DNA of 64,000 nt from Phycisphaerae bacterium (GCA_014859965.1 JACZKQ010000167.1:1-64000), one strand, 5' to 3'. Numbered from the stretch's first letter, positions 24,428 through 34,824 are shown. The notes: a model not told the origin generated them from the letters alone. A program made the numbers and translations.

Positions 24428-25843
24428 TTGAGGAATAAGCGGACCAGTGGGATAGGGCCGGGCGTCATTGCCTCGGCAGGGCTGTTGCTCTTGGCCGTTT
24501 TCAGCGGATGCCAGCCGGCCGAAAAGGAGCCGCGGACGCTGATCGATCTTCCAACAGCATTTTCTCAGTCGGGGAGCGAGCCGCTGGAGGATCGGTGGTG
24601 GCTTGTGTTCGACGACCCTGAACTCGATGCGCTGATGGATGAGGCGTTGGGGAATAACTTTTCGATTCGTTCGACGTGGGACCGGCTGCGGCAGGCGGAA
24701 CAGACGGCCGTGAAGGCGGGCGCCCCGCTGCTGCCGGGTGTGGCTTATGACGCGGACGTGCGGCGAACCCGGGTGGATAGGGGCGGACAGCATGCATACT
24801 CAACGGCGTACTCGGCCGGCCTCGTGGCGTCCTACGAGTTGGACCTGTGGGGGCGGGTCCGGTCGGTCCGGCAGGCCGCGGCGATGGATGCCCAGGCGGC
24901 TCAGGAAAACGTGGCCGCGGCGGCGATTACCCTGAGTGCGGCCGTGGCGCGGACGTGGTATCAGTTGGCCGAGGCGCGCCTTCAGCAGGACGTGATCGCC
25001 AGACAGATCGAGGCCAACGAGAAAGTGCTGCAGATCATAACGCTGCAGTTCCGCCAGAGTCACGTTGGCGCCTCGGACGTGTTGCGACAGAGGCAGCTGG
25101 TGGAGTCGGGCCGGGCGCAGTTAGTTCAAACATCAGAAGCTTTTGCGCTCTTGCAGCATCAGCTTTCAATCCTGCTGGGGCGGACGCCGTCGACCTGGTG
25201 GGCGGAGTCGCCGATAGCCCTGACGACAGTGGGGGTCATGCCGCAAACCGCCGCGCCCGCGACACTCATCTGGAAGCGTCCCGACATCCTGCGGGCCTAC
25301 CGAGCGATCGAGGCAGCGGACAAGCGGGTCGCCGCGGCGGTGGCGGACCAGTATCCGCGGATCAGTATCGTGGCGTCCGCGGACACTTCGGCGATAAGGA
25401 CCAGTGATCTGTTCGACGACTGGGCAGCCAACCTTATCGGCAACCTGGCGGGACCGCTGTTCGATGCGGGACTGCGAAAGGCCGAAGTCGAGCGCACGCG
25501 GGCGGTTGTGTCCGAGTTGGTCAATGCTTACGGGCAGGCCGTGCTGCAGGCCATCCGCGAGGTAGAGGATGCGATCCGTCAGGAGGCGTATCAGCGGGAG
25601 TATATCGCCAGCATTGGCCAGCAGCTTAAACTGGCGACACAGGTTTATGAGCGAACCCGGCACCGGTATCTGGGCGGACAACTGGACTACCTGCGGGTGC
25701 TGGAATCGCTGATCAGTCAGCAGAGCCTGGAGCGCAATGAGTTGACGGCGCGACGGGTATTAGTTGAACGTCGGATTGATTTGTGCCGGTCGTTGGCGGG
25801 CGGCTGGGAGATGGAGCGGCCGGAAATGGCGGAGTTGCGATAG
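24428..25843 (+). CDS. RND efflux outer membrane lipoprotein (TolC/NodT family)
   Basis: The protein (471 aa) is an outer membrane efflux channel of the NodT type. A lipoprotein signal with lipobox FSGC follows a hydrophobic stretch (ASAGLLLLAVF). Two OEP repeats with long coiled-coil helices follow, for example WDRLRQAEQTAVKAGAPLLP and RLRQ- and TRHRYLGGQLDYL-type segments. The start is TTG, immediately after the TGA of the TetR gene, so translation is coupled. It should form the trimeric outer duct for the pump encoded by the next two genes. A Gram-negative type of envelope is thereby implied. Confidence 0.9.
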   Translation: MRNKRTSGIGPGVIASAGLLLLAVFSGCQPAEKEPRTLIDLPTAFSQSGSEPLEDRWWLVFDDPELDALMDEALGNNFSIRSTWDRLRQAEQTAVKAGAPLLPGVAYDADVRRTRVDRGGQHAYSTAYSAGLVASYELDLWGRVRSVRQAAAMDAQAAQENVAAAAITLSAAVARTWYQLAEARLQQDVIARQIEANEKVLQIITLQFRQSHVGASDVLRQRQLVESGRAQLVQTSEAFALLQHQLSILLGRTPSTWWAESPIALTTVGVMPQTAAPATLIWKRPDILRAYRAIEAADKRVAAAVADQYPRISIVASADTSAIRTSDLFDDWAANLIGNLAGPLFDAGLRKAEVERTRAVVSELVNAYGQAVLQAIREVEDAIRQEAYQREYIASIGQQLKLATQVYERTRHRYLGGQLDYLRVLESLISQQSLERNELTARRVLVERRIDLCRSLAGGWEMERPEMAELR

Positions 25844-25869
25844 CAAATTGTTAGAGGTGGTGTGTATCT

Positions 25870-27138
25870 ATGAGTGAAACGGATAAACGTGCCGACGCGG
25901 CAAAAACACCCAGCATGATGTGGTTGAGGCGTGTTTTGGGGCTGGCCACGAAGCTGATAATCCCGGTGTTTATTCTTGCGGGTGCGGGCGGATTTCTAAG
26001 GCATCAAATGAACACCCGACCCCAGGCGCAGCGCATGAAGCCGCCGAGGGAAGCGCGCCTGGTGTCAGTGGAGACGGCACGCGTGGAGGACTATGCAACG
26101 CGGGTTACGGCGATGGGTGTCGCGACGCCGGCGCGGGAGGTTACAATCAGCCCGGAGGTTTCGGGGGTGATTACGCGGATCGATGCGTCGGTGATTCCGG
26201 GCGGCCTGATCGAGCAGGGCCAGGAGCTGTTTGCGATCGATGCGAGAGATTATGAGGCGCTGGTTGTGCAGCGTGAAAGCGAGGTGGCGCGCGCCCGACT
26301 GAATTTGAAGCTGGAGGCGGGCAACCAGGCCGTGGCCCAGGCGGAATTTCGCCTGCTGGAAGATGTGATCGGGGACGAGGATGAGGAGTTGGTGCTGCGC
26401 AAACCGCACCTGGCCAATGCGCTGGCGGCCCTGGAGGCAGCCGTCGCAGCCCTGGATAAGGCGCGGCTCGACGTGAAACGGTGTACAGTGCGAGCGCCAT
26501 TCAACGCAATTATTATAAACAAGTACGTGGATGTGGGGACGCGGGTTGCACCCACGAGTCCGCTGCTGCGCCTGATCGGCACGGACGAGTACTGGGTCAC
26601 GGCGGCGGTGAGCATGGATGAGCTTGGGTGGGTCGAATTACCCGATGCCGACGGCGGCGAGGGCTCGGCGGTCCTTATTTCTAACCCGGCCGCATGGGGG
26701 CCCGAGGGGCGGCGCAATGGTCGGGTTCTGCGGCTCTTAGGTGAGGTGGAGCAGGCGGGCCGGAAAGCACAGGTGCTGGTTTCGGTTAAGGACCCCTTGA
26801 ATGTCGTCGGCGAGGCGGGCCGGCCGGTGTTGCTGAATGGATCCTATGTCAGGATGGCCATCGAGGGCCGAATGCTGGCGGGGGCGATTGCGGTACAGCG
26901 GGCGCACCTTCGCGACGGTGACAATGTGTGGGTGATGAACGATAACGACGCGCTGGAGATCCGGAAGGTGACGATTGGGTTTGCGGACAAGGAGGTCGTT
27001 TACGTCACGGATGGGATTAAGGGCGGTGAACGGATTGTCACGACGGATCTGCCGGCCGCGGTGGAGGGGATGCCGCTGCGGGTCCTGGGTGAAACGCCTG
27101 CAGCGAAGACTTATGAGGGAGGCGCGGCACGGCCATGA
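25870..27138 (+). CDS. RND efflux periplasmic adaptor (membrane fusion protein)
   Basis: The protein (422 aa) has an N-terminal membrane anchor (LATKLIIPVFILAGAGGFL). A split lipoyl/barrel-sandwich domain surrounds a helical hairpin (VTISPEVSGVITRIDASVIP before it, VRAPFNAIIINKYVDVGTRV after it), and a beta-barrel domain and membrane-proximal region follow. It is of the HlyD/AcrA type and bridges the inner-membrane pump and the outer channel. GAGGTGG lies about 11 bases before the ATG. Its end overlaps the pump gene by four bases (ATGA). The substrate of the pump is unknown. Confidence 0.92.
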   Translation: MSETDKRADAAKTPSMMWLRRVLGLATKLIIPVFILAGAGGFLRHQMNTRPQAQRMKPPREARLVSVETARVEDYATRVTAMGVATPAREVTISPEVSGVITRIDASVIPGGLIEQGQELFAIDARDYEALVVQRESEVARARLNLKLEAGNQAVAQAEFRLLEDVIGDEDEELVLRKPHLANALAALEAAVAALDKARLDVKRCTVRAPFNAIIINKYVDVGTRVAPTSPLLRLIGTDEYWVTAAVSMDELGWVELPDADGGEGSAVLISNPAAWGPEGRRNGRVLRLLGEVEQAGRKAQVLVSVKDPLNVVGEAGRPVLLNGSYVRMAIEGRMLAGAIAVQRAHLRDGDNVWVMNDNDALEIRKVTIGFADKEVVYVTDGIKGGERIVTTDLPAAVEGMPLRVLGETPAAKTYEGGAARP

Positions 27139-30100
27139 GTGTTGAAGAGCAGCAACTGAAGGGGACCATCGCATGGATGGTTCGCAACCGCGTGACGCCG
27201 AACCTTCTTATGCTCGTGCTGATCCTGGGCGGGCTTTTCTGTTTGTCGCAGATCAAGCAGGAGGTTTTTCCGGAATTCGATCTGGACATGGTGACAGTGA
27301 TGGTTCCGTACCCCGGTTCGAGCCCGGAAGAGGTTGAGCAGGGTATCGTGCTGGCCGTGGAGGAGGCGATCCGCGGCCTGGAGGGGGTCAAAGAAGTGAC
27401 GGCGGTTGCGGCCGAAGGGCGCGGAATGGTGACAGCCGAGCTGCTCGAAGGGGCCGATCAACAGAAGATCTACCAGGATATCCGGCAGGAAATCGACCGT
27501 ATTACGACATTTCCCGAAGAGGCCGAGGAACCGGAGGTCAATCTGGTGATTCGCCGCCGCGAAGTGGTGACGATGCAGTTGTATGGGGACGTGTCGGAAT
27601 GGGCGCTTCGGGAACTGGCCGAACAGGTCCGCGACAGCCTGCTGCTGGAGCCGGGGATCACACAGGTGGAACTGGAGGGCGCGCGCGAGTACGAGGTGCA
27701 AATCCTGGTGGACCAGGACACGCTTCGTACGTACGGGCTGACGCTTCAGGAGATCGCCGATACGGTACGGCGCACCGCAGTGGAACTGCCGGGCGGGTAT
27801 GTCGAGACCCACGGGGGGGAGGTATTGCTTCGGGTGATGGAGCGCCGCGACTGGGCGCGGGATTTTGCAGCGATACCGATTGTGACATCGCCCGACGGAT
27901 CGATTCTCACCCTGGCGAACATCGGCCAGGTGAAGGACGACTTTCAGGATGTCGATCGTTGGGCCTCGTTTGACGGCAAGAGGGCGATTGGCATCGCGGT
28001 GTACCGCATAGGCGATCAGACGCCGATCGGGGTATCGGAGGCGACGCACGCGGCGATGGCGCGGATAGAAGCCCAACTTCCGCCGGGGGTGGATTGGTCG
28101 GTCACCAACGATCGCGCGGACATCTATCGGCAGCGGGCGCGACTGCTCTTGAAAAACGCTTTCCTGGGGCTGATCCTGGTGCTGGTGCTCCTTGGATTGT
28201 TTCTGGAGTTCAAACTGGCGATCTGGGTTACAATGGGGATTCCGATCTCCTTTTTGGGGGCATTTCTGTTCCTGCCGCAGGTCGACGTGACGATCAATAT
28301 GATCAGTATGTTCGCATTTATCATCGCCCTGGGCATCGTGGTGGATGATGCGATCGTCGTCGGCGAGAATATCTACGAGTATCGCAACCGCGGGATGGGG
28401 CATGTTCAAGCGGCAATTCTGGGGGCGCGTGACGTTGCGGTCCCGGTGAGTTTCAGCATTATCACGAACATCATTGCGTTCTTCCCCTTGTTTTTCATCC
28501 CGGGCATGATCGGCAAGGTCTGGAAGGTGATACCGATGGTGGTGATTACCGTGTTTATTATTTCATGGGTGGAGTCTGTATACATTCTGCCTGCCCACCT
28601 GGCGCACGTGCGGCAGCGGCGGTCCGGCTGGCTGGCATGTTATCTGCACGGTCGCCAGCAGGCGTTCAGCCGGCAGTACCAGCGTTTCATCGAGCGGCTC
28701 TTTGCACCCTTTCTGGATGGGTGCATCCGCTTTCGGGAGATCACGGTGGCGGTCGGTTTCGCAGTTTTCATCGTGGTGTTCAGTTTCGTGTCCAGCGGAC
28801 GAATCGGCATGATCTTAATGCCGCGCGTGGAGGCGGACTACGCGGCGGTGACCGCAACGCTTCCTTTCGGCAGTCCGGGCGAGCGCGTGGAGGAGGTCGC
28901 CGCATGGCTGGTGCAGGCGGCCGACGATGTTATTGCAGAGAACGGCGGCGAGCAACTGAGCCGGGGCGTGTTTGCGCGGATTGATGAGGACACCATTGAC
29001 ATTCGGTTGTATTTGACGGACCCAAAGGTCCGTCCAATCGGTACGGCGAAGGTGACTGACTTGTGGCGGACCAAGGCCGGCTCAATGGCGGGTCTGGAGG
29101 CGATTCGGTTCGAGTCGGACCGCGGCGGGCCGGGATCGGGCGCCGCTCTGACCATCGAGCTGAGCCATCGCGATATCGACGTACTGGACAAGGCCAGTGA
29201 GGAACTTGCGGATATGTTAAGCGATTTCCCGAACGTCAAGGACATCGACGACGGCTACAAGCCGGGCAAACAGCAGTTAAACCTGAGGATCACGCCGGAA
29301 GGGCAGAGCCTCGGATTGACGGCGCAGGATATCGCGCGGCAGGTCCGCAGCGCGTTTTACGGAGCCGAAGCGCTGCGGCAGCAGCGGGGGCGAAACGAGA
29401 TTCGCGTACGGGTGAAACTGCCGGATGAGCAGCGGCGAAGCGAATATGATATTGAGCAGCTTCTGATTCGCACGCGGTCGGGCAAGGACGTTCCGTTGAG
29501 AGAGGTCGCCCAGCAGACGCGGGGGCGATCGTATACCGCAATCAATCGACGCAACGGACGACGTACGGTGACGGTCACCGCCAACGTGGAGCCCATCGAC
29601 CAGACCAGCCAGGTGATGACGACGCTCAAGCAGGAGGTGCTGCCGCAGTTGCGTGCGGACCATCCCGGGCTTTCGTACGGCTGGGAAGGGCGGCAGGCCG
29701 ATATGAGCGAGAGCATGCGCAGCCTGTACGGCGGGTTTCTGGTCGCTCTGGCGGCGATTTACGCGATGCTGGCCGTTCCGTTCCGCAGTTACCTGCAGCC
29801 GGTGATCGTGATGGTGGCGATTCCGTTCGGCATCGTGGGGGCGGTCCTCGGGCACATGCTCATGGGCTATTCGCTGAGCATCATGAGCATGATGGGCATC
29901 GTGGCGCTTTCGGGCGTGGTCGTCAACGACTCGCTCGTGCTGATCGATTACGCCAACAACCTGCGGCTTAAGGACGACAAACTGACCGCGTTCGAGGCGA
30001 TCCATGCGGCGGGGGTGCGGCGTTTCCGGCCGATCATGCTGACAACGCTGACGACGTTTGGGGGCTTGGCGCCGATGATCTTCGAGCAGTCGCGCCAAGC

Positions 30101-30284
30101 GCGATTCATGATACCCATGGCGATTTCCTTGGGCTATGGCATTCTGTTCGCCACGGCGGTGACGCTCGTGCTGGTCCCGTGCCTGTACATGCTGCTGGAC
30201 GACGGCATCCGGCGGGTGCGTGCGATCGCGACGTTCATAGCCGCCGGCGAGTCGGCTGAATTGCCTGCACAGTCGGACGCGTGA
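27135..30284 (+). CDS. RND efflux inner membrane transporter (AcrB/HAE1-like)
   Basis: The protein (1049 aa) is the usual length for a hydrophobe/amphiphile exporter. Twelve transmembrane segments are arranged as one plus five, a large periplasmic loop, then one plus five. GIVVDDAIVVGENIYEY in TM4 carries the paired aspartates needed for proton relay. The porter domains show the expected internal duplication. It should take drugs, lipids or metabolites from the inner membrane or periplasm and drive them out by proton motive force, together with the adaptor and channel encoded just upstream. The C-terminus is short and hydrophilic. It ends the operon, and no terminator hairpin with a T-run was found after it. 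Confidence 0.93.
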   Translation: MSVEEQQLKGTIAWMVRNRVTPNLLMLVLILGGLFCLSQIKQEVFPEFDLDMVTVMVPYPGSSPEEVEQGIVLAVEEAIRGLEGVKEVTAVAAEGRGMVTAELLEGADQQKIYQDIRQEIDRITTFPEEAEEPEVNLVIRRREVVTMQLYGDVSEWALRELAEQVRDSLLLEPGITQVELEGAREYEVQILVDQDTLRTYGLTLQEIADTVRRTAVELPGGYVETHGGEVLLRVMERRDWARDFAAIPIVTSPDGSILTLANIGQVKDDFQDVDRWASFDGKRAIGIAVYRIGDQTPIGVSEATHAAMARIEAQLPPGVDWSVTNDRADIYRQRARLLLKNAFLGLILVLVLLGLFLEFKLAIWVTMGIPISFLGAFLFLPQVDVTINMISMFAFIIALGIVVDDAIVVGENIYEYRNRGMGHVQAAILGARDVAVPVSFSIITNIIAFFPLFFIPGMIGKVWKVIPMVVITVFIISWVESVYILPAHLAHVRQRRSGWLACYLHGRQQAFSRQYQRFIERLFAPFLDGCIRFREITVAVGFAVFIVVFSFVSSGRIGMILMPRVEADYAAVTATLPFGSPGERVEEVAAWLVQAADDVIAENGGEQLSRGVFARIDEDTIDIRLYLTDPKVRPIGTAKVTDLWRTKAGSMAGLEAIRFESDRGGPGSGAALTIELSHRDIDVLDKASEELADMLSDFPNVKDIDDGYKPGKQQLNLRITPEGQSLGLTAQDIARQVRSAFYGAEALRQQRGRNEIRVRVKLPDEQRRSEYDIEQLLIRTRSGKDVPLREVAQQTRGRSYTAINRRNGRRTVTVTANVEPIDQTSQVMTTLKQEVLPQLRADHPGLSYGWEGRQADMSESMRSLYGGFLVALAAIYAMLAVPFRSYLQPVIVMVAIPFGIVGAVLGHMLMGYSLSIMSMMGIVALSGVVVNDSLVLIDYANNLRLKDDKLTAFEAIHAAGVRRFRPIMLTTLTTFGGLAPMIFEQSRQARFMIPMAISLGYGILFATAVTLVLVPCLYMLLDDGIRRVRAIATFIAAGESAELPAQSDA

Positions 30285-30502
30285 TATCGCGGCCTGAAGG
30301 CCCCGTGCAGGCGCCCCACGAAGTGGCGATCTGAATCTGCAGATATCTTCGTCGATTCGCGCAACCGTACGTTTCCTTGCAAGGTCAGGCCGTATGCCCA
30401 CAGTGTGTCGCCGGTGAGGTTCGGTCCAGCGGGCAAGTCGGCCGTATACTGCCGTTCTGGAGGCTATTGTACCATCAAAGATAAATTTTGCGATTTTCCA
30501 GC

Positions 30503-30531
30503 TTGACAAAAGCCTGCTAAGGAGGTAAACT
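30503..30531 (+). promoter_or_regulatory. Sigma-70 promoter of the GLUG-repeat gene
   Basis: TTGACA (30503-30508), a 17-base spacer and TAAACT (30526-30531). Its predicted start leaves a leader of about 55 bases with GGAGG (30582-30586) 8 bases before the ATG. The rest of the 30285-30594 spacer shows no gene. Confidence 0.75.
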
Positions 30532-30538
30532 TTACCTC
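30522..30538 (+). promoter_or_regulatory. Perfect palindrome over the -10 element (candidate operator)
   Basis: GAGGTAAA-C-TTTACCTC is a perfect 8-bp inverted repeat around one central base. It covers the -10 hexamer of the promoter above. That placement is typical of a repressor operator. The cognate regulator is not encoded next to it. A metal-sensing DtxR-type factor is one possibility from site shape alone. Confidence 0.55.
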
Positions 30539-30594
30539 GCATTTCCGGGTCGGGTGAAAAAACCAAAACAAGGGGCTACATGGAGGATTGAGAA

Positions 30595-33500
30595 ATGAAC
30601 CGCATCCGTCTTTCCGCACTCATTATAACCGTACTCGCAGCATCGGCAAATGCCCAACATTACGGAGGCGGCTCCGGCGAACCTGACGACCCCTACCAGA
30701 TCAAAACCGCCGTTCAGATGAACGAAATCGGCCTCCGCCCGGAAGACTGGGACAAGCACTTCATCCTCATGAACGACATAGACCTCAGCATCTACACCGG
30801 CCGACAGTTCAACTGCATAGGCAAAGAACAATACATGACGCTCAGCAAACCTTTCTCCGGCGTCTTTGACGGCAACGATAAGGCAATTCTCGGGTTCACC
30901 TACGAAGACACTGACGTGGCCGTTGTCGCGATGTTCCGCGGCGTTGGCGCCGGAGGGATTATTCGCAACTTGGGATTGGTCAACCCAAGCGTCAGGATCA
31001 ACGTCTCCCCGTCCTGCGACTGGGTACTGGAGGTTGCATGCCTGGTTGCTACTCTCATGGATGATGGCACGATCGAGAACTGCTGGGTAGAAAACGGTCG
31101 AGCCGAGGGATTCAGGAATGTCGGGCTGCTAACGGCAGCGTGCGCAGGGACGATAATGAACTGCCGGGTGACCGGTACGGTAGCAGGCAGCGAGGCAGTC
31201 GGGGGCATTGCCGGATTGCACCATGGGGTCGTTGAACGGTGCGTCTTTCAGGGAACCGTTGAGAGTATGGACTACGCAGGAGGTATCTGTGGGTACAACA
31301 GAGGAATTGTCGTAAGGTGCGGTGTTCAGGCAACGGTCAGCGGCATTTATGCCGTGGGCGGAATTTGCGGATTGAACAGTCGCACAATCACGGATAGTTA
31401 CGCGTTGGGAGATGTCAATGGCACACGTCATGTCGGCGGATTGGCGGGCATGAATGCAGCCATCGATCACGAAGGTATCCCCCGCGTAATCTCCAACAGT
31501 TTCGCGGCCAATTCGGTTTCAGGCGATACGGACACGGGCGCGTTTGTCGGAGAGGATTACAACGAGATCGGCCATTTCACAGCATGCTTCTGGGATGCCA
31601 GCATCAACCCCGCCCTGCCGGGAATCGGCAACAGTACCGATCCGCACGTCACAGGCAAAACCACCGAACAAATGCAGCAGCAAACCACGTTTACCGGCTG
31701 GGACTTCACCAGTATCTGGATGATCATCGGCAACCAGACTTATCCATACCTTCGCAGCACAGCACCGTACCCGGGCGCCGGCACTGGCGAGGACCCTTAC
31801 CAAATCCGAACCGCCGAACAACTGAAAGAAATCGGCCTGCGCCCGGAAGACTGGAACAAACACTTCATCCTCATGAACGACATCGATATGTGGGGCGCTG
31901 CAGTCCCGGTGAGACCCATAGGCATGTGGCATCGTACTGACGACCCCGTTTCGATTGAGCAAGTGCCGTTCACCGGTGTCTTTGACGGCAATGGTAAATG
32001 CATCGTCAATGGCAGACTGCTTTTTCTGCCGGGCCTCTTCGGCTATATAGCCGAGCCGGGGGAGGTCAGGAATCTCGGGATATCACTGAGGATATGGGCG
32101 GACTATGGTTACCAATTCGCCGGGGTATTGGCTGGATACCTGAGAGGCGGCAAAATACACAACTGCTGGACGGAGGGCGCCCGAATCTCTGGCTGTAATG
32201 CAGGGGGGCTTGTGGGCTGGAATGAAGGGGGGCACATCAGTGGGTGCCGCTCGTCGTGCGACGTTATGCTCGGCTATGGAGATGATCGCGGCGCGGGCGG
32301 CCTGGTAGGACGCAACACCGGCGGCACAATTGTTGACTGCTCCGCAACCGGTAATGTTTCGGGCCCCTTATGGCTCGGAGGTTTGGTCGGAAAGAACGAA
32401 GGCGGCGTTATTCGCAATTGTTCGGCGGCGGGGGCCGTAGGAGACGGAGACTCCACGGCATCGATATCAGGCGGCCTCGTCGGCGTCAACATCTCCGGAG
32501 AAATCACCGACTGTCGAGCCTCAGGCTGCGTCCGAAGCAATTATACATGGGACTATTTTTTAGGCGGCCTGGTTGGCAGCAATGATGGGGGCGCCATCGT
32601 CAACTGCCACGCTACGGGAGAGATCTACAGTCGCGGAAATGGCGTTGGAGGGCTGGTCGGCCGAATCTGGTTGACCTCGCAGGTTACAGGCTGTACTTCG
32701 AGCGGAAAAGTCTCAGGCTTTGGCAACGTAGGTGGACTGCTCGGCAGAAATACCGACGGAATTGTAACTGACTGCACATCCTCTTCAGAGGTAACAGGCG
32801 GAGGTTCAGTAGGAGGCCTTGTAGGCTGCTCAGAGCGAGGTCGACATTCCAACTGCTGGTACACTGGAAAAGTAACCGGCGGTGGCGGCGTCGGCGGGGC
32901 CTTCGGTGTTTGTACCGGCGGCGAAGTCGTCGATGTTCACAGCCGCGCCAATGTGACCGGCAGAGGTGTTGTCGGGGGTCTCATTGGCAGCAACAGCGCC
33001 AATGTCTGGCGTTGTTCATTCGAGGGGCTGGTCACTGCCCTGCAGGACGCAGGCGGCCTCATTGGCAGCATGGGCCCCGCCACATTGGAGGACTGTTATG
33101 CCGACGCTTCCGTTTGGTGTAACGGCAATGCCGGAGGAATCGCCGGAAGCAGTCGTGGCGATATACGCAATAGTTATGCCGCAGGAGAGGTGGTGACAGT
33201 TCAAGGTGCGGCGGGGGGGTTGTTGGGCTCCCAATACGCTGACGGTGCAATACGAAAGTGCTATTCGGCCGTCGAAGTGCTGGGCAATGGTGCATTGGCC
33301 GGCCTGGCATGCACAAGTTCTCTCAATATCTTCAATTCATTCTGGGATCAAAGCATCAACCCGCTGCTGACAGGTACAGGACAACAGACCGACCCGCCCG
33401 GTGCGAGGGCCGCCTCGACGACCGAGATGATGACCGTTGTTACATTCCTTTCTCGGGGTTGGGATTTTGTCGGCGAAACCGCAAACGGTACCGACGACAT

Positions 33501-34824
33501 CTGGCGAATGGACCCGGAACAGCCCGACTATCCGCGCCTCGCCTGGCAGCCCGACGCTGCGCCGGACGGGGATGATCGCGCGGAAACTCACCTCCAGCCC
33601 TTGCCGTACAATGGTGGCACAGGCACGCCCGAAGACCCCTATCTCATTAACACGCCCGAGCAGTTCATGCAAATAGGCCTCCACCCGGAGGACTGGGACA
33701 AACATTTCGCCCTGACCACGGACATCAGCATGAAAAGATATGAGCCATCCGAATGGAACCCCATCGGCAGTTGGGAAGTTCCATTCACAGGGGTTTTCGA
33801 CGGACATGGACATAAAATTAGTGAATTTCGCGCCCACGCACCGGTCTTTGCCGCTGTAGCTGCAAATGGATTGGTTCAGCATCTTACGATGGTCGATCCC
33901 GTGCTGCGCGCCCAGCAAGCGTCTGTCGCGGCGCTCGTGGGGTACCTCGGGGATTATAACGGCCCGGACGCGCGGGTTTTCGACTGCCACGTGATCAACG
34001 CAGATATTCGCGGTCCAATGAATGATCACGGCTATTGGGATGTGGGCGCGATTGTCGCCACCAACAACGGCGAAATCCGGCGATGCTCCGCCACGGGCAG
34101 TGTCTTGGGACGGCGCAACGCAGGCGGCCTCGTGGGGGCCACCGGATGTTTTGCGGACATACGGGAAAGCTTCTCGCTGTGCCGAGTTGCCGCTCTCATC
34201 GAAAAAGCCGGCGGCCTCGTAGGCGACAATCACGACTATGGGCGTGTCAAAGATTGTTATGCACAAGGACCTGTACTTGGCTCGGCAATGGTCGGAGGCC
34301 TCGTGGGAGACAATGGAGATTTGAGCCAGGGTGGCATCACCACATCGTATTCCACAGGTCTTGTTCCGGACTACGCGTACGGCAAGACGTTCGGCGGACT
34401 TGTAGGTCGCGGCAAGCAGCACGCACAGGACTCATCCTTCTGGGACAGGTCGGCCAGCGGATGCTCATTCAGCGCCGAAGGTCGCGGCCTCTCAACGAGC
34501 GAAATGCAGACCCTTACGACCTATCCCGGTGAATGGGACTTTGTCGCAGCTAACGATGGGTATCAGTCAAATATCCAGAAACAAAACGATGTCTGGCGCC
34601 TGTGTAAGAATGGTGCGGACTACCCCCGGCTGAGTTGGGAATTCGCAAGGGTCGGCGATTTCACCTGCCCCGATGGCGTCGGCATGGAAGATCTGCTTTA
34701 CCTGGCTGAGCGATGGCTCGCCGTGTGGTCCAAGCCCCGGCCCGGAGCCGCAGACGTGAACGGTGATTACGTCGTGAACATGTACGACCTGGCCGTTCTC
34801 GCTGGCAACTGGGTGTCCGAATGA
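30595..34824 (+). CDS. Giant secreted GLUG-repeat protein with dockerin-like end
   Basis: The protein (1409 aa) has a signal peptide (MNRIRLSALIITVLAASANA). Three modules each open with a conserved block, EDPYQIxTxEQxxxIGLxPEDWxKHF, at about residues 28, 400 and 1010. After each block come many GLUG-type repeats (VGGLVG/AGGLVG ... NCxAxGxV) that should form a long beta-solenoid. The C-terminal 60 residues carry two dockerin-like loops (GVGMEDLLYLAERWL and DVNGDYVVNMYDLAVLAGNW). GLUG proteins are often surface adhesins. No catalytic domain was seen. Start and ribosome site are clear. The gene is monocistronic, with its own promoter and candidate operator. Confidence 0.9.
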   Translation: MNRIRLSALIITVLAASANAQHYGGGSGEPDDPYQIKTAVQMNEIGLRPEDWDKHFILMNDIDLSIYTGRQFNCIGKEQYMTLSKPFSGVFDGNDKAILGFTYEDTDVAVVAMFRGVGAGGIIRNLGLVNPSVRINVSPSCDWVLEVACLVATLMDDGTIENCWVENGRAEGFRNVGLLTAACAGTIMNCRVTGTVAGSEAVGGIAGLHHGVVERCVFQGTVESMDYAGGICGYNRGIVVRCGVQATVSGIYAVGGICGLNSRTITDSYALGDVNGTRHVGGLAGMNAAIDHEGIPRVISNSFAANSVSGDTDTGAFVGEDYNEIGHFTACFWDASINPALPGIGNSTDPHVTGKTTEQMQQQTTFTGWDFTSIWMIIGNQTYPYLRSTAPYPGAGTGEDPYQIRTAEQLKEIGLRPEDWNKHFILMNDIDMWGAAVPVRPIGMWHRTDDPVSIEQVPFTGVFDGNGKCIVNGRLLFLPGLFGYIAEPGEVRNLGISLRIWADYGYQFAGVLAGYLRGGKIHNCWTEGARISGCNAGGLVGWNEGGHISGCRSSCDVMLGYGDDRGAGGLVGRNTGGTIVDCSATGNVSGPLWLGGLVGKNEGGVIRNCSAAGAVGDGDSTASISGGLVGVNISGEITDCRASGCVRSNYTWDYFLGGLVGSNDGGAIVNCHATGEIYSRGNGVGGLVGRIWLTSQVTGCTSSGKVSGFGNVGGLLGRNTDGIVTDCTSSSEVTGGGSVGGLVGCSERGRHSNCWYTGKVTGGGGVGGAFGVCTGGEVVDVHSRANVTGRGVVGGLIGSNSANVWRCSFEGLVTALQDAGGLIGSMGPATLEDCYADASVWCNGNAGGIAGSSRGDIRNSYAAGEVVTVQGAAGGLLGSQYADGAIRKCYSAVEVLGNGALAGLACTSSLNIFNSFWDQSINPLLTGTGQQTDPPGARAASTTEMMTVVTFLSRGWDFVGETANGTDDIWRMDPEQPDYPRLAWQPDAAPDGDDRAETHLQPLPYNGGTGTPEDPYLINTPEQFMQIGLHPEDWDKHFALTTDISMKRYEPSEWNPIGSWEVPFTGVFDGHGHKISEFRAHAPVFAAVAANGLVQHLTMVDPVLRAQQASVAALVGYLGDYNGPDARVFDCHVINADIRGPMNDHGYWDVGAIVATNNGEIRRCSATGSVLGRRNAGGLVGATGCFADIRESFSLCRVAALIEKAGGLVGDNHDYGRVKDCYAQGPVLGSAMVGGLVGDNGDLSQGGITTSYSTGLVPDYAYGKTFGGLVGRGKQHAQDSSFWDRSASGCSFSAEGRGLSTSEMQTLTTYPGEWDFVAANDGYQSNIQKQNDVWRLCKNGADYPRLSWEFARVGDFTCPDGVGMEDLLYLAERWLAVWSKPRPGAADVNGDYVVNMYDLAVLAGNWVSE

